Of a DNA stretch of 53,302 nt, positions 1 to 12,424 are shown in pieces. Each line of letters opens with the position of its first letter. The first letter of the stretch is position 1. The notes below the pieces were generated by a model. The model searched no databases and was not told the origin of the DNA. It saw nothing but the letters and a program-made list of their open reading frames with translations. Source of the stretch: Pezicula radicicola. Taxonomy: Eukaryota; Ascomycota; Leotiomycetes; Helotiales; Dermateaceae. The position numbers were made by a program, and so were the translations under genes. The DNA is taken from NCBI GenBank assembly GCA_003008705.1, contig PDUO01000126.1, positions 2,844-56,145 of the forward strand, read 5' to 3'.

Positions 1-3000
1 TTCTAATAAAATTATTATATCTACTTTTAGTAATAATCCTAATATTAATAATTTAGATCCTATAAACCCTAGTAGTTTTACTACTATTATAGAGACTAAT
101 ATTAATAAAAAATATAAATATTTAGATAATAAGATTATATTAGACTCTGGAGCTACAGAGTACTATACTCCTAATAAGGATTAGCTTATAGACTTAGTAG
201 AAGTAAATAATAAGTCTATTACTATAGCTAATGGTATTAGAATATCTATTAAAGCTATAGGTAAAATACCTATTATAGTAGATAATAAAGAACTAGTAAT
301 AACTAATGTAAACTATATTCCTAATATAAAATCTACTTTAATAAGCCCTAGGGAACTAACTAATAAAAGTTGGTCTATTTTATTTAAAGGAAATAAAGCT
401 ATATTAAGACATAAGTCTAAAACTAAGATAGAAGCTATTTAGTAAAGCAATGCTTACTATCTAAATATTCTAATTAATTTTACTAAATTAGAACCTATTA
501 TATATAGGGTTGATAGTCTATTTAGTACAGAAAGTACTATAATAGAAAATAGTCTAGATATACTACATAGACACTTAGGGTACTTAAATAAGGATTATCT
601 ATATAAAACTATAGACTGTGTAAATGGTCTTAATTTAGATTTATATAAGAATAAGCAATTAACTAATTACGATCCCTGCTACTATAGAAAATTTAAAGAA
701 ATAGTTAGTAGAAAGCCTCTAAAGGCCCCTAAAGATAAGCTTACTTTCTTCGATTCAGATATATTAGGCCCTATTAAAATTAAAGGCTTAAAAGAAGAAA
801 GATATATACAGACTTTTACTTGTAGAAAGACTAGAGCTATATAGATTTATCCTATTAGATTTAAATCAGAAGCTATAGATAATATTATAAGCTTTTGTAC
901 ACTAATAGCTACACAATTTAAAATTAGTGTAAAAGGCTTTAGACTAGATAATACAGCCGAATTTAAATCATTAAAGGCTAAACAATACTTTAGTAATCAA
1001 GGTATTATAGTCGAATATACTAGTCCTTATACCTCTGCGCAGAACGGTATAAGTGAAAGACTAAATCTTTTTATTATAGAAAGGATTATAGCTTTCTNTA
1101 AACAAAAATCTATACCCCTAAAGCTATGNCCTTATATAGCGCAATCTATAGCGTATATAAAAAATCGAACTTATAATTCTATTATAAATAAAACTCCTTA
1201 CGAAGCTATTACAAATACTAAACCTAATATAAATTATATAAGAATATTAGGATCTCTTACTTATACTCTACAATATAAGAAGGCGCCTCCTAGGTCTAAA
1301 GGAGGTAAATTAGCTAATAAAGCTAATAAAGGTATTTTAGTAGGCTTCGAGTCTTCTAATAATTACTTAGTCTATATTCCTACACTAAATAGAGTTATAA
1401 ACTCTAGAGATGTAATAATAAAAGAAGACTTAATTTATAAGGATGATTTTAATATAGAAGACGACTATTCTATACCTTCTATTATAGATAATATAGATAA
1501 CTCTATAAACCCTTCTAATACTAGTAATAATACTAGTAATATAGAAGAAGAAGAAGAAGAAGAAAAAAGTCAAGAACTAAGCGAAGATGAATTAGTCCGT
1601 AGTTCACCGCCTTCTCCGGCACTAGCGGCCGACCCTATAAGACTAAATAGACCTATAAATAGATCTATTATAGATGACGAATATAGTCTAGATGAATTAG
1701 ACCCTGAATACGTCTCTACACCTAAGAAATCGAATATCGATTTACAGGGCCTTAATACACTAAAGAGCCCTNAAGCTACAGAAGGCCTTAGTGAAGTAGG
1801 AAACTTCCCTTATAGGCTAGCTTCAATAGCCTATTTAGCATCTTTAAATAGGGGGAATAATAATTTTGAAGACTTTTATAATATACTAGCTTATAATACT
1901 ATATTAGAGTCTAAAAAAGAAGATTTAAATTATAATCTAGACTCTAATCGACAAGTTATACAAGATTATAACTCTATCCAAAAAGTTATAATNAAAAAGC
2001 CACAGAATTTTATATTTAAAGACCCTAAGACATATAATGAAGCTATTAATAGTCCTTATAGTAAATATTGGACTAAAGCTATGTATAATGAACATGATTC
2101 CCTAAATATACAATATACTTGGGAAGAGGTAGATAGTAATAAAATACCTAATTGTAAACCACTAAAGACTAGATAGGTTTATAAAATTAGGGAACTACCT
2201 AATGACTATATAGAGTTTAAAGCTAGATTTGTAGCTAAAGGATTCGAACAATTATATGGTCTAGACTATATAGATACCTTTGCTAATGTTATTAAACAAA
2301 TAGCTTGGAAAATAGTCTTTGCACTAGCTATATTATATAATTGGNACATATATAAAATAGATATGATTTCTGCCTTTACACAAAGTGATATAGACTTACC
2401 TATATACTTAAAACAAGCCTTAGGTTTTACTAAAGAACCTAATATAGTACTTAAGTTAAATAAAGCACTATATGGCTTAAAGCAGTCTACTAGACTNTGG
2501 TTTTTAACCCTTAAAAATATACTAGTTAAATTAGGCTTTAAATCTATTATAGCTGAAAATTGTATATTTATTAAAGATAATATTATACTATGTATATACA
2601 TAGATGATATTGCTATTATAAGCCCTAGTATAGACTCTATTAATAATTTCTGTAATATTATAGAGGAATCTTTTAAAATAAAGAGACTAGGTACTATTAC
2701 AGACTATTTAGGAGTTGAAATAGAAAGAACTAGTACTACACTTAAATTAAAACAAACTAAATATATTAAAAAGGCACTAGCTAAGTTTAATCTACTAGAA
2801 AGTAGTATAGCTAGTACTCCTTTAGATCCTAAGGTTATATTAGAACCTAATAAAGGACAAGCCTCTAAAACAGAGATTAAATACTATCAAAGTATTATAG
2901 GGTCTCTATTATATTTAGCTTTAGCTACTAGGATAGATATAGTAGCAAGTGTTAGTAAACTATCTAGATTCTTATCTAATCCTAGTAAAATACATATAGA

Positions 3001-3544
3001 ATGTACAAATAGAGTCTTTAGATACCTAAAAGGTTCTATAGACTTAGGAATCACTTATTCTAGTAATAATAAAAATAGCTCTTTAATAGGCTATTGTGAT
3101 TCTGATTACACAGGGGATATAGCTACTAGAAAATCTACTAGTGGCTATATATTCTTCTTAGCTAATGGCCCGATTTCTTGGAAATCTAAGTTACAATCTA
3201 TAATAGCACAAAGTACTACAGAAGCTGAATATATAGCTATTGCTAGTACTATTAAAGAGGCAGTTTATATAAAGTAAATTCTTATAGAATTAAGCTATTA
3301 TAAACAACAAAAACTACCTCTATATACAGATAATAACGGTGCCTTATTACTAGCTAATAACCCTGCTTTTCACGAAAGAACTAAACATATAGCGGTTAAA
3401 TACCACTATAGTAGAGACCTAGTAGAAAAAGGAATTATAGATTTATTATATATTCCTTCTAAAGAGCAAAAGGCAGATGGCCTAACTAAGCTATTAAATA
3501 GAGTAAAGTTCGAATACTTTCTAACTCTAATAGACTTTAATTAG
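1..3544 (+). pseudogene. Ty1/copia retrotransposon pol polyprotein, 5' end outside window, RIP-damaged
   Basis: The enzyme part of a copia-type LTR retrotransposon, in the order protease, integrase, reverse transcriptase, RNase H. Seen: protease motif LDSGATEYY near 140-166; GAG-pre-integrase LHRHLGYL near 561-590; integrase residues in FDSD (about 750), RLDNTAEF and NGISERLN; RT with VAKGF, ALYGLKQ and YIDD (2597-2608); RNase H TEAEY and ADGLTK near the end. One reading frame runs through the whole stretch, broken by TAG 182, TAG 440, TAA 443, TAG 842, TAG 2174 and TAA 3275. These fall where copia proteins have Trp or Gln, so each is a C:G to T:A change in CpA context, the RIP signature. The frame closes at TAG 3542-3544. 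Gag and the 5' LTR lie upstream of the window. Six single N calls (1098, 1129, 1772, 1993, 2345, 2497) suggest near-identical copies elsewhere confused the consensus. Confidence 0.93.
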
Positions 3545-3624
3545 TATTACTTATTATATATATATATATATATAATACTAATACTCTTAGTCTCTATTAC
3601 TCTTAGTTTATTATAGTACTTATT

Positions 3625-3633
3625 AAGGGGGCG
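3625..3633 (+). promoter_or_regulatory. Polypurine tract of the copia element
   Basis: AAGGGGGCG lies a few bases before the presumed 3' LTR and is the only G-run in this AT-rich stretch. It is the expected primer site for plus-strand synthesis. Assigned by position and composition. Confidence 0.6.
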
Positions 3634-3636
3634 TAT

Positions 3637-4000
3637 TGTATTTTACAATATAATTGCGTACTATAATACCCTATAGCTATAGTAACCTTTAGTGGTCTAT
3701 AGTTCACTATAACTAAAAGTACTACTTTCGTATATAACTCCGGCTAGAGTAGTCACGTGATATTAGTTTATATATTATATACTTCCTTATTAGGACTAGT
3801 GTATATTATAAGATGAACTAGCCGAATTAGATGGATAGGGAAGGAGATAATTAAACTAGTATTTTATTAGTTTATAGTTTAGTCGGAAAGAGTACTAGTT
3901 TAGGTAGGAATAGCGAGGTCTAATTTTAAGTAGGCTATATAAGGTAATTCGTGCGAACTACCTAATAAGGTAATATATACGATTATGTACTTATAATACA
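3637..4000 (+). repeat. Probable 3' LTR of the copia element
   Basis: Starts TGTATT just after the polypurine tract and ends AATACA, a perfect 6-base terminal inversion with the TG...CA ends usual for LTRs; about 364 bp. It holds a TATATAAGG box near 3935, a plausible promoter. The 5' LTR is outside the window, so neither the 3' boundary nor a target duplication can be confirmed. Confidence 0.5.
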
Positions 4001-4894
4001 TGTTTTATCTTATATAGTGTTTTATTTTATTTTATTTTACTTATTTATTTTACTTACTTGTTTTATATACCTAGCAAAGATTTCCTTATATAGTAGTCTA
4101 TATAACTAAGTCTATACTAAATATAGTAGTCTATACGACTAGCCTTTTTGTATATAGATGCCTCTCTTTCTTTAGTAGATAGATAACTTCGAATTCAAGT
4201 CTTTAAGTTCCTTATATTATTGTCTTTGATCTATCTATTACTCTATTCGACGCTCCTCCTTATACCCTATATTTATAGTGTACTTTAGGCTGTGCCTATC
4301 CTACCTACCCTACCTATTCCACCCTATATTTATAGCCTGTAACCTGACAGAGTAGTCCTTAAAGTACTTATTATACAAAATATAATAATTATTACTCTAT
4401 GCACTTCTACCTGTTTAACGCTATAGAGCCTATAGCTATAGCGTGCCTTAGGCTCTTCAATTCCATATACCGAATTGTTTTACCTATTCTAATAAGGACG
4501 GCGGGCGGTTAGATATAAGAACGCCTAAGTATAGTCGTTGTAGAAAGGTTCTACTAAAGTCTCTATAGACACCAATAGTCTACCGCGGCCATCACCTCTA
4601 AAAAGTCCCATGTTGTAGATTATCGAGGACACTAATCTAACAAATACTAAATCAAGCTCTGAACATGGCATGATGACTCTTCTGTAGAGGAAACACCAAA
4701 GTAAATGCGCTGGCGCCTTTCCTCGAAATATCCCTACTAGTATTAAGGCTTATGACCTATATCTTGGATAGTAGTGTAAGCAATCCAAGGATAGACAAGA
4801 CCCCTTTGCTACGAGATGATTATAACCTGGAATTCAAGTCTTCGGTGGTTCCACTTGTCCTAGAGAATACTTTATCTTATCAGTAGCTCCGCAA
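4001..4894. other. AT-rich spacer, no gene seen
   Basis: The first 480 bases are TA-rich with short T/A runs and look like older RIP-damaged repeat; composition becomes ordinary after about 4480. No coding signal I can support until the protease fragment that follows. Confidence 0.4.
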
Positions 4895-5050
4895 ATCCCC
4901 TACGCTGCTAATCCTCAACTTCTTAAAGACTGCCTAAAAGCTGGCAGGAAGTTGAATGATGAAGCTATTCTCTGCTCTCTGCGTGCGTTTACAATCTCGA
5001 ACTTCTACGTACTAGATCCGCTGTTATTCAGCGAAACAGTACCAGCTTAG
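4895..5050 (+). pseudogene. Fragment of a Ulp1-like cysteine protease
   Basis: A short reading frame contains LKAGRKLNDEAIL followed by LRAFTISNFYVLDPLLFS. The LNDE-type motif after a leucine-rich lead-in is the opening of the C48 (Ulp1/SENP) catalytic domain, where it binds the processed protein. The frame stops at TAG just after 5045, and no His, Asp or Cys part follows in any frame. It resembles the equivalent region of the longer relic at 14.7-17.7 kb in type, not closely in sequence. Family call rests on one motif, so it is tentative. Confidence 0.4.
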
Positions 5051-6520
5051 CAGCCAGCCAATCCGGCTATCCAAAATGCAGTCGATGTACTTGTTGGTCC
5101 GATTTATGTCAAGCTATTTCGCTGCGGCTGTTCGGTTCCCGAAGTTGTTCGAGACCTTGTCTTCCTCGCCGTCTACCTGTTTGTCTTTGGAGTAGTTAGT
5201 GTTGCTTTAGCTATAAAGCTATGGGCCACGCTCTTCCACAAGTAGGGTTAGCCTCGCCTTACGAGTTGACTTGATGCAGAAGCTAATCGTTCCTCTCTTG
5301 TAGTAACGACGCATAACCTCCCCTCGCCTTTCCTCTTTCTTAGGTCACGGTTTGTTAGGCATAAGAAGAGCAATAGGCACATTAGCATAGCAATAGGGAT
5401 AGTAGCATAGCGTTTCTTTCGGATAATGGTTCTGTCCTTTGGCGCATAATAGAAGGATGCGATTTGGAGAATGCTACCTAGGGGACGGAGTACTAGCGTC
5501 TTTTTGTATGTCACTACAATTGCAGTTGTGTAGGTAACCAAAGCACTCTTCAAGGTCTTTCTAATTCCACGAAAGAAATATTATTCTAAATAAACAAGGC
5601 AATGAGGCCTGATTCTCTGTAAATGTAAAATCCGACCTATTTGTAATTCGCAGACTACTCTCCCTCAAGTATTCCAACATTGCAGTGGCCAGTGCCCAGC
5701 ACCCAGCACCGCGCCCAGCATTGCAGCAATTTAGTATATCCTTCTCCAACCCCGTTCCACTTCAATTATTCCACTCTAAAACCCTCCGGTCCCTCCCGAT
5801 CAACATCCTCGTTACCTTCAAGCCGGAACCAAGCCTACCTACCTATATTCAAGCTCAAGCTTAAATCTCACCCCGAATCAAAAGGCCAGCCTCTATGGCA
5901 GTGGGCCCCGGAGGGCCAGCGGAGCGTCACCTACCTATCTACTTACTATAGCGAGGCAGCCAGAAAGAATAGGGCCTTACTTAGTCCCTTCGCATGTTTA
6001 ATAAAAACTCTCGAGGGAAACACAACACAACACACGATTAGATCAAATTGCAGGGAAAGGAATAGACAGGGAAAAAAGATAAGTGAATATCGTCAAAATA
6101 AATAAATAAATGAATGAATCCCTCAATCCTCCTCAATACCAACCCTCAAAGACCTATAAGAATCCAACTCGCCCTCACTCGACATCTTCAAAAACGGATC
6201 TTTCGTACGGATCCTTGCTTTCATCAGAGCATTGATCTGACAGGCAATCGATTCCCACTGTGACAACCTGGCCAAGAGTTCCTATCTTGTGCATAAAAAT
6301 CTTCGAAATCGTCGCCAGAGAAGATGACTATCTTTAGGTTCGCATTCGCTTTATATTAGATTTTACATCTATTAGGATCTCCTTGATCTTACTAACATCG
6401 ACACTATTGATTTCGGGGAGAGGGGGGAGCGGGAGTTCAGGTGGGCTAATAAACTAACATTAGAAGAAATAGAGGGTTATATATCTTTCGACAACCGCTT
6501 TATAGGATTATCGCCATTAA
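5051..6520. other. No supportable gene
   Basis: Several short open frames occur on both strands but none has family motifs, splice structure or convincing composition. Repeated CCAGCACC-like runs around 5690-5725 and low-complexity proline/serine coding potential are all I see. Confidence 0.4.
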
Positions 6521-7933
6521 TTATATATATTTCGATTCAGTATAGGTTACATAGTCCGCAAGGTTGTTTACCTTAGAAAAAGCATCATTACTTAAGCTAA
6601 TCAATGAATTAGCCTGTTTAACAAGCTTACTAAAACTTAAGATAGATAACTTAGTATAATCGCCGATTTGCTCAAAGTTAGGGATTCCTGTGTTAAGTGA
6701 TCGGATAGTTGATATTAGGATAATATATATTTCGGTTAGCTCGTAGTTGTAGGCGATAAGAGTATCTGCGTATAAAGAGAGATAATTGCTTGCTCGATCA
6801 ACGAGACTTTCAAGAAGCAAATCGGTTGCCTGAGATGCTACTGTTGTACCCTTAGTTAATAAGTAGACATCTACATCTATATTGTACTGTTGGCGTAGCA
6901 GCACTGAATCCAAGGCGTCGCGAGAGCTGTAGAGGGAACATACGTATTAGGAGATATAGAAAGAGATTATAGCCGCCTTGTTCCAGACGGTCGGGTCCAT
7001 GGCGGCATTAAGTTCTCTAAGAACACTACTAGTGAAAGGGGCGGGTTTAGGTGGTTTCGCTATTAGGGGGACCGAGGCGTAGAATTGGAACATGTTGGCA
7101 TCGAGGTAGAAGGGGACAGTGTACGAGGAAGCTGAAGCGAACAATAGAGTGACGTAATGGGAAACGCCTAGAATTCCAGCAACAGCAACACTACTAATAA
7201 CTAGGTAGAGTCTGAACATAGGCACGGCAAAGACACTGCGCATGCTGGCCATGAGGCTAGCGAGGATTGGAAGAGATAATGCGATGCTGTATATAGTACC
7301 CTAGAAGATTAGGAGGATAAGGTAGCGAAGAAGTACAAGTGGAATGGAGAGTAAGTAGATCCAGAGTGTTGTTGCGTGCTGCCAGACATTAAATGCCATT
7401 GAAACAACCAAACGCAAAAGACGTAGAATTGCTGCTACAATTACTTGGTGCTAGATGTTGATATTGTTGAAAGAATTCTTAACACCGATTACGATACATT
7501 CTGAAATGTTCTAGAGTCATTCAAACGCCTATATACACCGCATCCATGTCAGCCACCATCGACAACAACGACGGGGAATGTCAATGTCGGCAACAAAAGT
7601 GTTGTTGTTGCTTTCGGTCAAGGTCGTGGGAAGTGAACGACAACATAGTGGCGAAGTAGAAGAAGTATTCTCAGACAACAATCGGATTGACAGCGACTGG
7701 CTGCGTTGAACCTTCTCTCTGTTCTCTAATGTCTTCAGAAACGACGAGGCTTTAGGTGTTGGCGGTGGCTCGAGTCTGATAGAAACCGTTGTAGAGCTAG
7801 AGCTAGAGCCAGAAGCAGAAGCAGAAACGCCCTTCCGCCTCCGAATTTCTATCTCAATAGCACTTAGCTCTCGTACAAATGCCTCATCCTCTTCGCGGTC
7901 CTCGGGTGACAAGTAAGACGAATCGTTTGTCAT
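6521..7933 (-). pseudogene. Multi-span membrane protein pseudogene, family not recognised
   Basis: One minus-strand frame runs from an ATG at 7933 to the stop at 6521. The N-terminal part is soluble and charged (an EDREEDEAFVREL-type helix, then a Ser-rich run). The middle has several strongly hydrophobic segments (for example VSMAFNVW, LLSIPLVLLRYLILLIF, LYLVISSVAVAGILG). The C-terminal half is long amphipathic helices ending in many Leu/Ser positions. The frame is broken by stops near 7443, 7303 and 6945, some at positions that could have been Trp (TGG to TAG). A probable intron sits near 7500-7540 (GTGTAT donor, TTTCAG acceptor). The DPTVWNKA stretch after the membrane part resembles DPTFWTKT in the plus-strand gene at 26.1 kb. 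Function unknown; a membrane-anchored helical protein is all I infer. Confidence 0.5.
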
Positions 7934-8444
7934 GTCGATCGGTAGGTAGTAGCGATGTGAGTAGGAAGGAGGTAGAGTTGGAGTTGGAGTTGGAGTTGGA
8001 GTAGTGATTGTAATATAACGAATGGTAATAGAGGAGATCGATTCTGTCTGTTTACTTGTTGGCTCTTCTGTTCGGTTGGTGAGTAGGTACCTACAAGTAA
8101 GTACTTTAACACTTGTACTGGTCACAAATCTCTCTTTCTCTGAAAATAAATCTTTAAACAACATAGTATTGAATTAGTAAAAAATCTCATAGAAAGACTT
8201 GGTTGGAATTTAGAGCATGAGCACAGAAAGCAGACCACCACCACCTGTTTGAGTGCGCGATAATGCTATGGAAAGGTGCAGTAAGTAAGTAGTTTTAGTG
8301 ACAACGTAATCCATACGCAACGTGTCTATCCCCAGCTCCCAAAATATCCCACCTATCTATGGTCTCTGAAAATCCCGCAATACCTGAACCCAAACTCGAA
8401 TCCCATCTCCCTCTCTATACCCATTCCATTAGAATCCGTCAAAC

Positions 8445-8490
<46 letters not shown>

Positions 8491-10029
8491 TACACTCTCT
8501 CTAATTCTCCCCTTTCTCCATCTCATTAATCAGCCTTCTTTCTCCTTCCGTTCCTTCTTCTCTTAATATACTTAACAGCCTCCCTTGCCTGCCTACCTAA
8601 CATCCGAACCCGTCTCTTCTATTCTTTTTTCGCCATCCCCGAAAGGATGAGTTAACGTTATTAGTATAGTTCCTTTTGGGTTGCTGTTTCGGCATAGTTG
8701 TGGCTGTTTTTGCTTAGGCTTGGACTTGGGGCTTGGGTTTTGGGTGTGGATGTGGATGTGGATGTAGTGGGTGGATTTTCTTGAGTTAGAGGCGAGGGCA
8801 GGGGCGACATAATTGTAATTAATTGTAATAGTTGGATGTGATTTCGAGGGTGATAAATAAGTTGGAGCTTAAGAGGTCGATTTTTATTTTCCGTTGCAGT
8901 AGAGTAGAGCAGAGTGTGGATAGATAGGGAGGGAGGGAAGTAGGTTAGGCTACCTACTTATAGAAAGGAGGAGAGGAGAGGAGAGAAGAGAAGAGAAGAG
9001 AGCCAACAACCAGGAACGAACAAACAAAATACTCTTTTATTATCCGCTGGTAGGTCTGCTTCCACAATTAGGTAGAAGTAGGTAGATAGGTAACAAATTC
9101 TACAATGGATACAACTTAGAAAGGAAAGAAAATAAAACCAGGAGAGAAGATCTAAGATCTTGAATTTGAAAATATTAGAATTAATAAACAGCCGATTAAT
9201 TAATTAAATACCTGTCTATTAAAAAGTAAAGCAAATAAAAACACACAAACTAGTAAATTAAAAGAAAGTTGTGTAACAGATACTTACCTACTTACTTTTC
9301 CACAATCCTCACACATTAAAGCAAGAATTCTCAACTGAGCAGTTAAGATTTTCCCATTAACACGATCATTTCCCACATCGTTGTTCGAGTCCTTGGTATC
9401 TGTACCGGAGAATGCTTATACTGCATCTGAATCTGAATCTTGGCGTTGGCATTAGAGTTTCTAGTCAGCATTGGCATGGCTGAGGTCATGGATGATGCTT
9501 GCGAGGTCTTAAAGGGCGAGATGAATGCGTGCTGAGAGCTTGGATTTGGATTGCGCCGTTGCTGTTACTGGGGCTGTGGCTGGGGCGAGTGGTGAGGTGG
9601 CTCGGGATGGTGGGGGAGTAGGTGGCGTAGTTGTAATGGTAGGAGGTTCTGTTGTTGCTCGTATTTCTCGTGTTGTGGTTTGGTTTTGTTGTTGTTTTTG
9701 AGACAGACAGAAATGCGTGTTGTGGGCTCTGTTCTGCTTCTGCTTCTGCTTCTTCCATGGGTATGTACTGGTGGGTTTTGGTTTTGAGGAGAAGCTTCTG
9801 CCAATGATGCTTGAGATAGTGCGGTGGAGGAATGCTGGAGTTTGAAGGAGTGAGTTAGATTTTGTTAATTTGGTAATAATGAAGTAAGGGAGGTATAGTA
9901 GGGGGACTGGTGGTAAGATAGGAGGGTAGCTGGAATTGAAGTTGGTTATAACGAGAGAACAAGGTTTTAGAAGTGAAAAAATAGATTAGAGTTAGATAAA
10001 AAGAAAATGTACTTACCTTAATAGTTCTA
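7934..10029. other. Low-complexity intergenic stretch
   Basis: Contains GGAGTT hexamer repeats (7980-8000), a CT/CA microsatellite at 8449-8490, GATGTG repeats near 8745-8765 and AGAGA-rich runs near 8965-9000. Minus-strand open frames around 9486-9804 are Glu/Ala- and Thr/Asn-rich low complexity. I see no recognisable gene. Confidence 0.45.
8449..8490. repeat. (CT)n-(CA)n compound microsatellite
   Basis: An uninterrupted CT run of about 13 units is followed directly by a CA run of about 8 units. Confidence 0.95.
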
Positions 10030-10275
10030 TTACTATATTAGTTCCTATTACAATGCCTATATAATTTTATTTTAGAGCCTTAGGCAGAAGTTGCATTAGG
10101 TAGATGTTGCCTTAATTTATAATAGCCTTATGTATTACTCTAAAAAGGTATAATAGCCTTGATTATTTGTCCTAAATAGGAAAAAACAACTACTAAGATT
10201 TTACTAAGTTTCGCGCCAAGAAAGTCTATTTGCTAGCAACAATGCCCCCCTAGAAAAATAGCTCCTCTTCGGTTA
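10030..10275 (+). repeat. Dispersed repeat, copy A
   Basis: About 245 bases match 29245-29500 in the same orientation, including long shared runs such as TTAGAGCCTTAGGCAGA and GATTATTTGTCCTAAATAGG. Copy A has extra T/A at many sites where copy B has C/G, as RIP would leave. No terminal inverted repeats are evident; it may be a fragment of a larger transposon or a solo terminal repeat. Confidence 0.85.
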
Positions 10276-10588
10276 ACATGTTCCAAGTAGCTTTCAATAC
10301 CGGTGCCGGATAAACTAGTCGAAAGAAAATAGCGAGATTGTCCAAAGATTTATGTACTCAGAGAAGCTTGACAGCAGGAAAAAGATCAACTATATAGATA
10401 TTTATCTACTCTTTGCTGATCTAAGTATCGACGTAAACAGGTTATGCTTTTTGCCTCTTATTTACTAGAGCAAGTCGTCGAAGAAAAAGGTAGAGATACC
10501 TGTCGTACTTACCGCAAGAGTGCGATATAAAAATGATGCGGCTTTTAAAGAGTGAGGGGATTGTAGCAGGAGATGGAAACGAATAAAA

Positions 10589-11490
10589 AATGGTCGATTT
10601 GGATACAGAGATTAATACTGTGATTGAGTTAGACCCAGAGTCAGAGGCAGAAGTAAAGGTTGATTATACTATACCGCCCTTAAAATTATTTACTGCTCAA
10701 ACGTTATACTCTCCACACCCTGTATTCATGCTATACCACCAAGAGTAAGCGCATCTCGACCTGAATGACAGCAGCTTTCAGAGTAATAGCTCTCCCTTAT
10801 AAAAAACTATATATTATCTTAAAAACCCAGACAGAAACATGCTAACTTAGTCTAATATAAGTCATCAAATAAAAGAGCTAGCCAACAAGGCCGTTTTAGA
10901 GGCATCCCATGGCCATCGCTATAACCTCAGGGGCGCATTTCTTAATCCGTAAATAAGAAACAGATCGAGACTCTGACAGAAGACATTAGCTATCTCAAGA
11001 AAGCCCTCCTTCAGATCGCAGATACTACCAACAGCTGGTTTATAAATCCACCTTAAATTCCATCTCACGATGTAATAGGTGATTTGGTTTCTCAAACCCC
11101 TCCACTTCAACTTGAAAACACCGCCAGTACTTATAACCCTACAGAAAGAGAAGGAGAAGCACCAGTCAATATAGAGAAGCTCCGGCAGCTCGTGTGCAGG
11201 GAAATGTATAAATTCTAGCTTGCGATAAATGCTGAGGTTTTCAATAAGTGATATAAGAGTTTTTGTGACGACCTTAATGTGGGTGGAGATAGGGAGGGGG
11301 AGATAAGGGAGACGAGGGAAAGAAAAAAAGAAAGGATTACGTCCCTTGAGAACTATATTCATGACTAACTTGATATAGAAGAGGATTTGATTCATAGGTT
11401 GGAGGCATGGACCATGGTTTGTGAAAGAGTGGTAGAGGGAATGGTGAATGGTAATGAGGAATGAGGCGAAGAGGAATCGGGACTCTGAGT
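10589..11490 (+). pseudogene. Decayed coding relic with coiled-coil segments, family not recognised
   Basis: Starts at an ATG with an acidic stretch (VDLDTEINTVIELDPESEAE), then a helical part (HQIKELANKAVLEASHGHRYNLRGA). After a frame change comes KKQIETLTEDISYLKKALLQIADT, a clear heptad-like coiled coil, and a basic/acidic tail ending before 11490. At least six in-frame stops and one frameshift are needed to read it through. It directly follows repeat copy A, so it may belong to the same mobile element. No catalytic motif seen. Confidence 0.3.
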
Positions 11491-12424
11491 AAGGTAGATT
11501 CTTGTGATCATTTTAAACAGGATGAAACTAGTAGCGAGTAATAGCGTTCGAGCCCCAGGAAATAAAAGGGAACGCGAGGATACCAACTAATGGAGTTGCA
11601 AAAGAGTGTAGTTCCAGAAGTCATTTCTAAAAAGTCGTAATAGCTTGTTAAAATTGGTGCAATTTCTCTTCTAATATATCTTGATTCCAATTTCTCTAGT
11701 CCTTAAGTGCAAATCATTTTTATCTTCCCTTGGTTTACGCAGGTTGTTGATACAGGTGCTAGTTTATGCATTTTATGTTATTCCATCTCTGTTTGTCTAC
11801 CCCCCCTCTGTTATCCTCCCTAAATATTTTTTCTTCAACCACTGCTAACTATACCCGTGACCCTTGGAAGTACAGCCAGCATGACTTAATTCCATTTATC
11901 CTTCCTACTGAATTACTATCAACTGCACACAGTTGGATAATCTTTCCTAGCACCTCTCTTACATTCTCAAATCAAACAAAAGTCGTTAAACGCTCAACGT
12001 TCCTCCTTAAAAATCTCCTCCTCAAAGGACCAGCTCTTGAAGAACACCCTAAATCCCTTATTCTGTACCTTATATTCTTAATTAAAGTAAAAGTCGCTAA
12101 ACCCTCAACTTTCCTCCCTCCTAAAACAAAACAACACCCTAAATACAACAAAATAGCATTAAAAGAATCAAGATCTTTAACTTACACCAAAACCCAGACC
12201 CTATACACTTATCTATTAAAACTAACATTCCAAGCCTAGGCGAGCAAATACTAAGATCTAACACCGGTGGTTATTCGAGACCATGTCAATGTAGGACATT
12301 TAGCGAGGTTTATAGATGTGGATTTGGATATAGATAGGAGCAAGAGAATCGATTTGTAGTTGTAGAGGATGGTGGGCCTTTAGACGTTAGTTAGAAGGAA
12401 AGGCGTTTCTGTGTCTGCCTCGCC
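11491..12424. other. No firm gene; weak plus-strand open frame
   Basis: A 157-codon plus-strand frame at 11766-12239 contains two diverged copies of a KVVKRSTFLLK / KVAKPSTFLPPK unit about 110 bases apart. It has no recognisable domain and may be part of a decayed repeat protein. Confidence 0.3.

Noticed and set aside
5248..6105. Open frames on both strands here as genes
   Set aside because: No motif, splice structure or convincing composition; they overlap one another.
9486..9804. Two overlapping minus-strand frames as genes
   Set aside because: Both are short low-complexity translations of simple repeats in overlapping frames.
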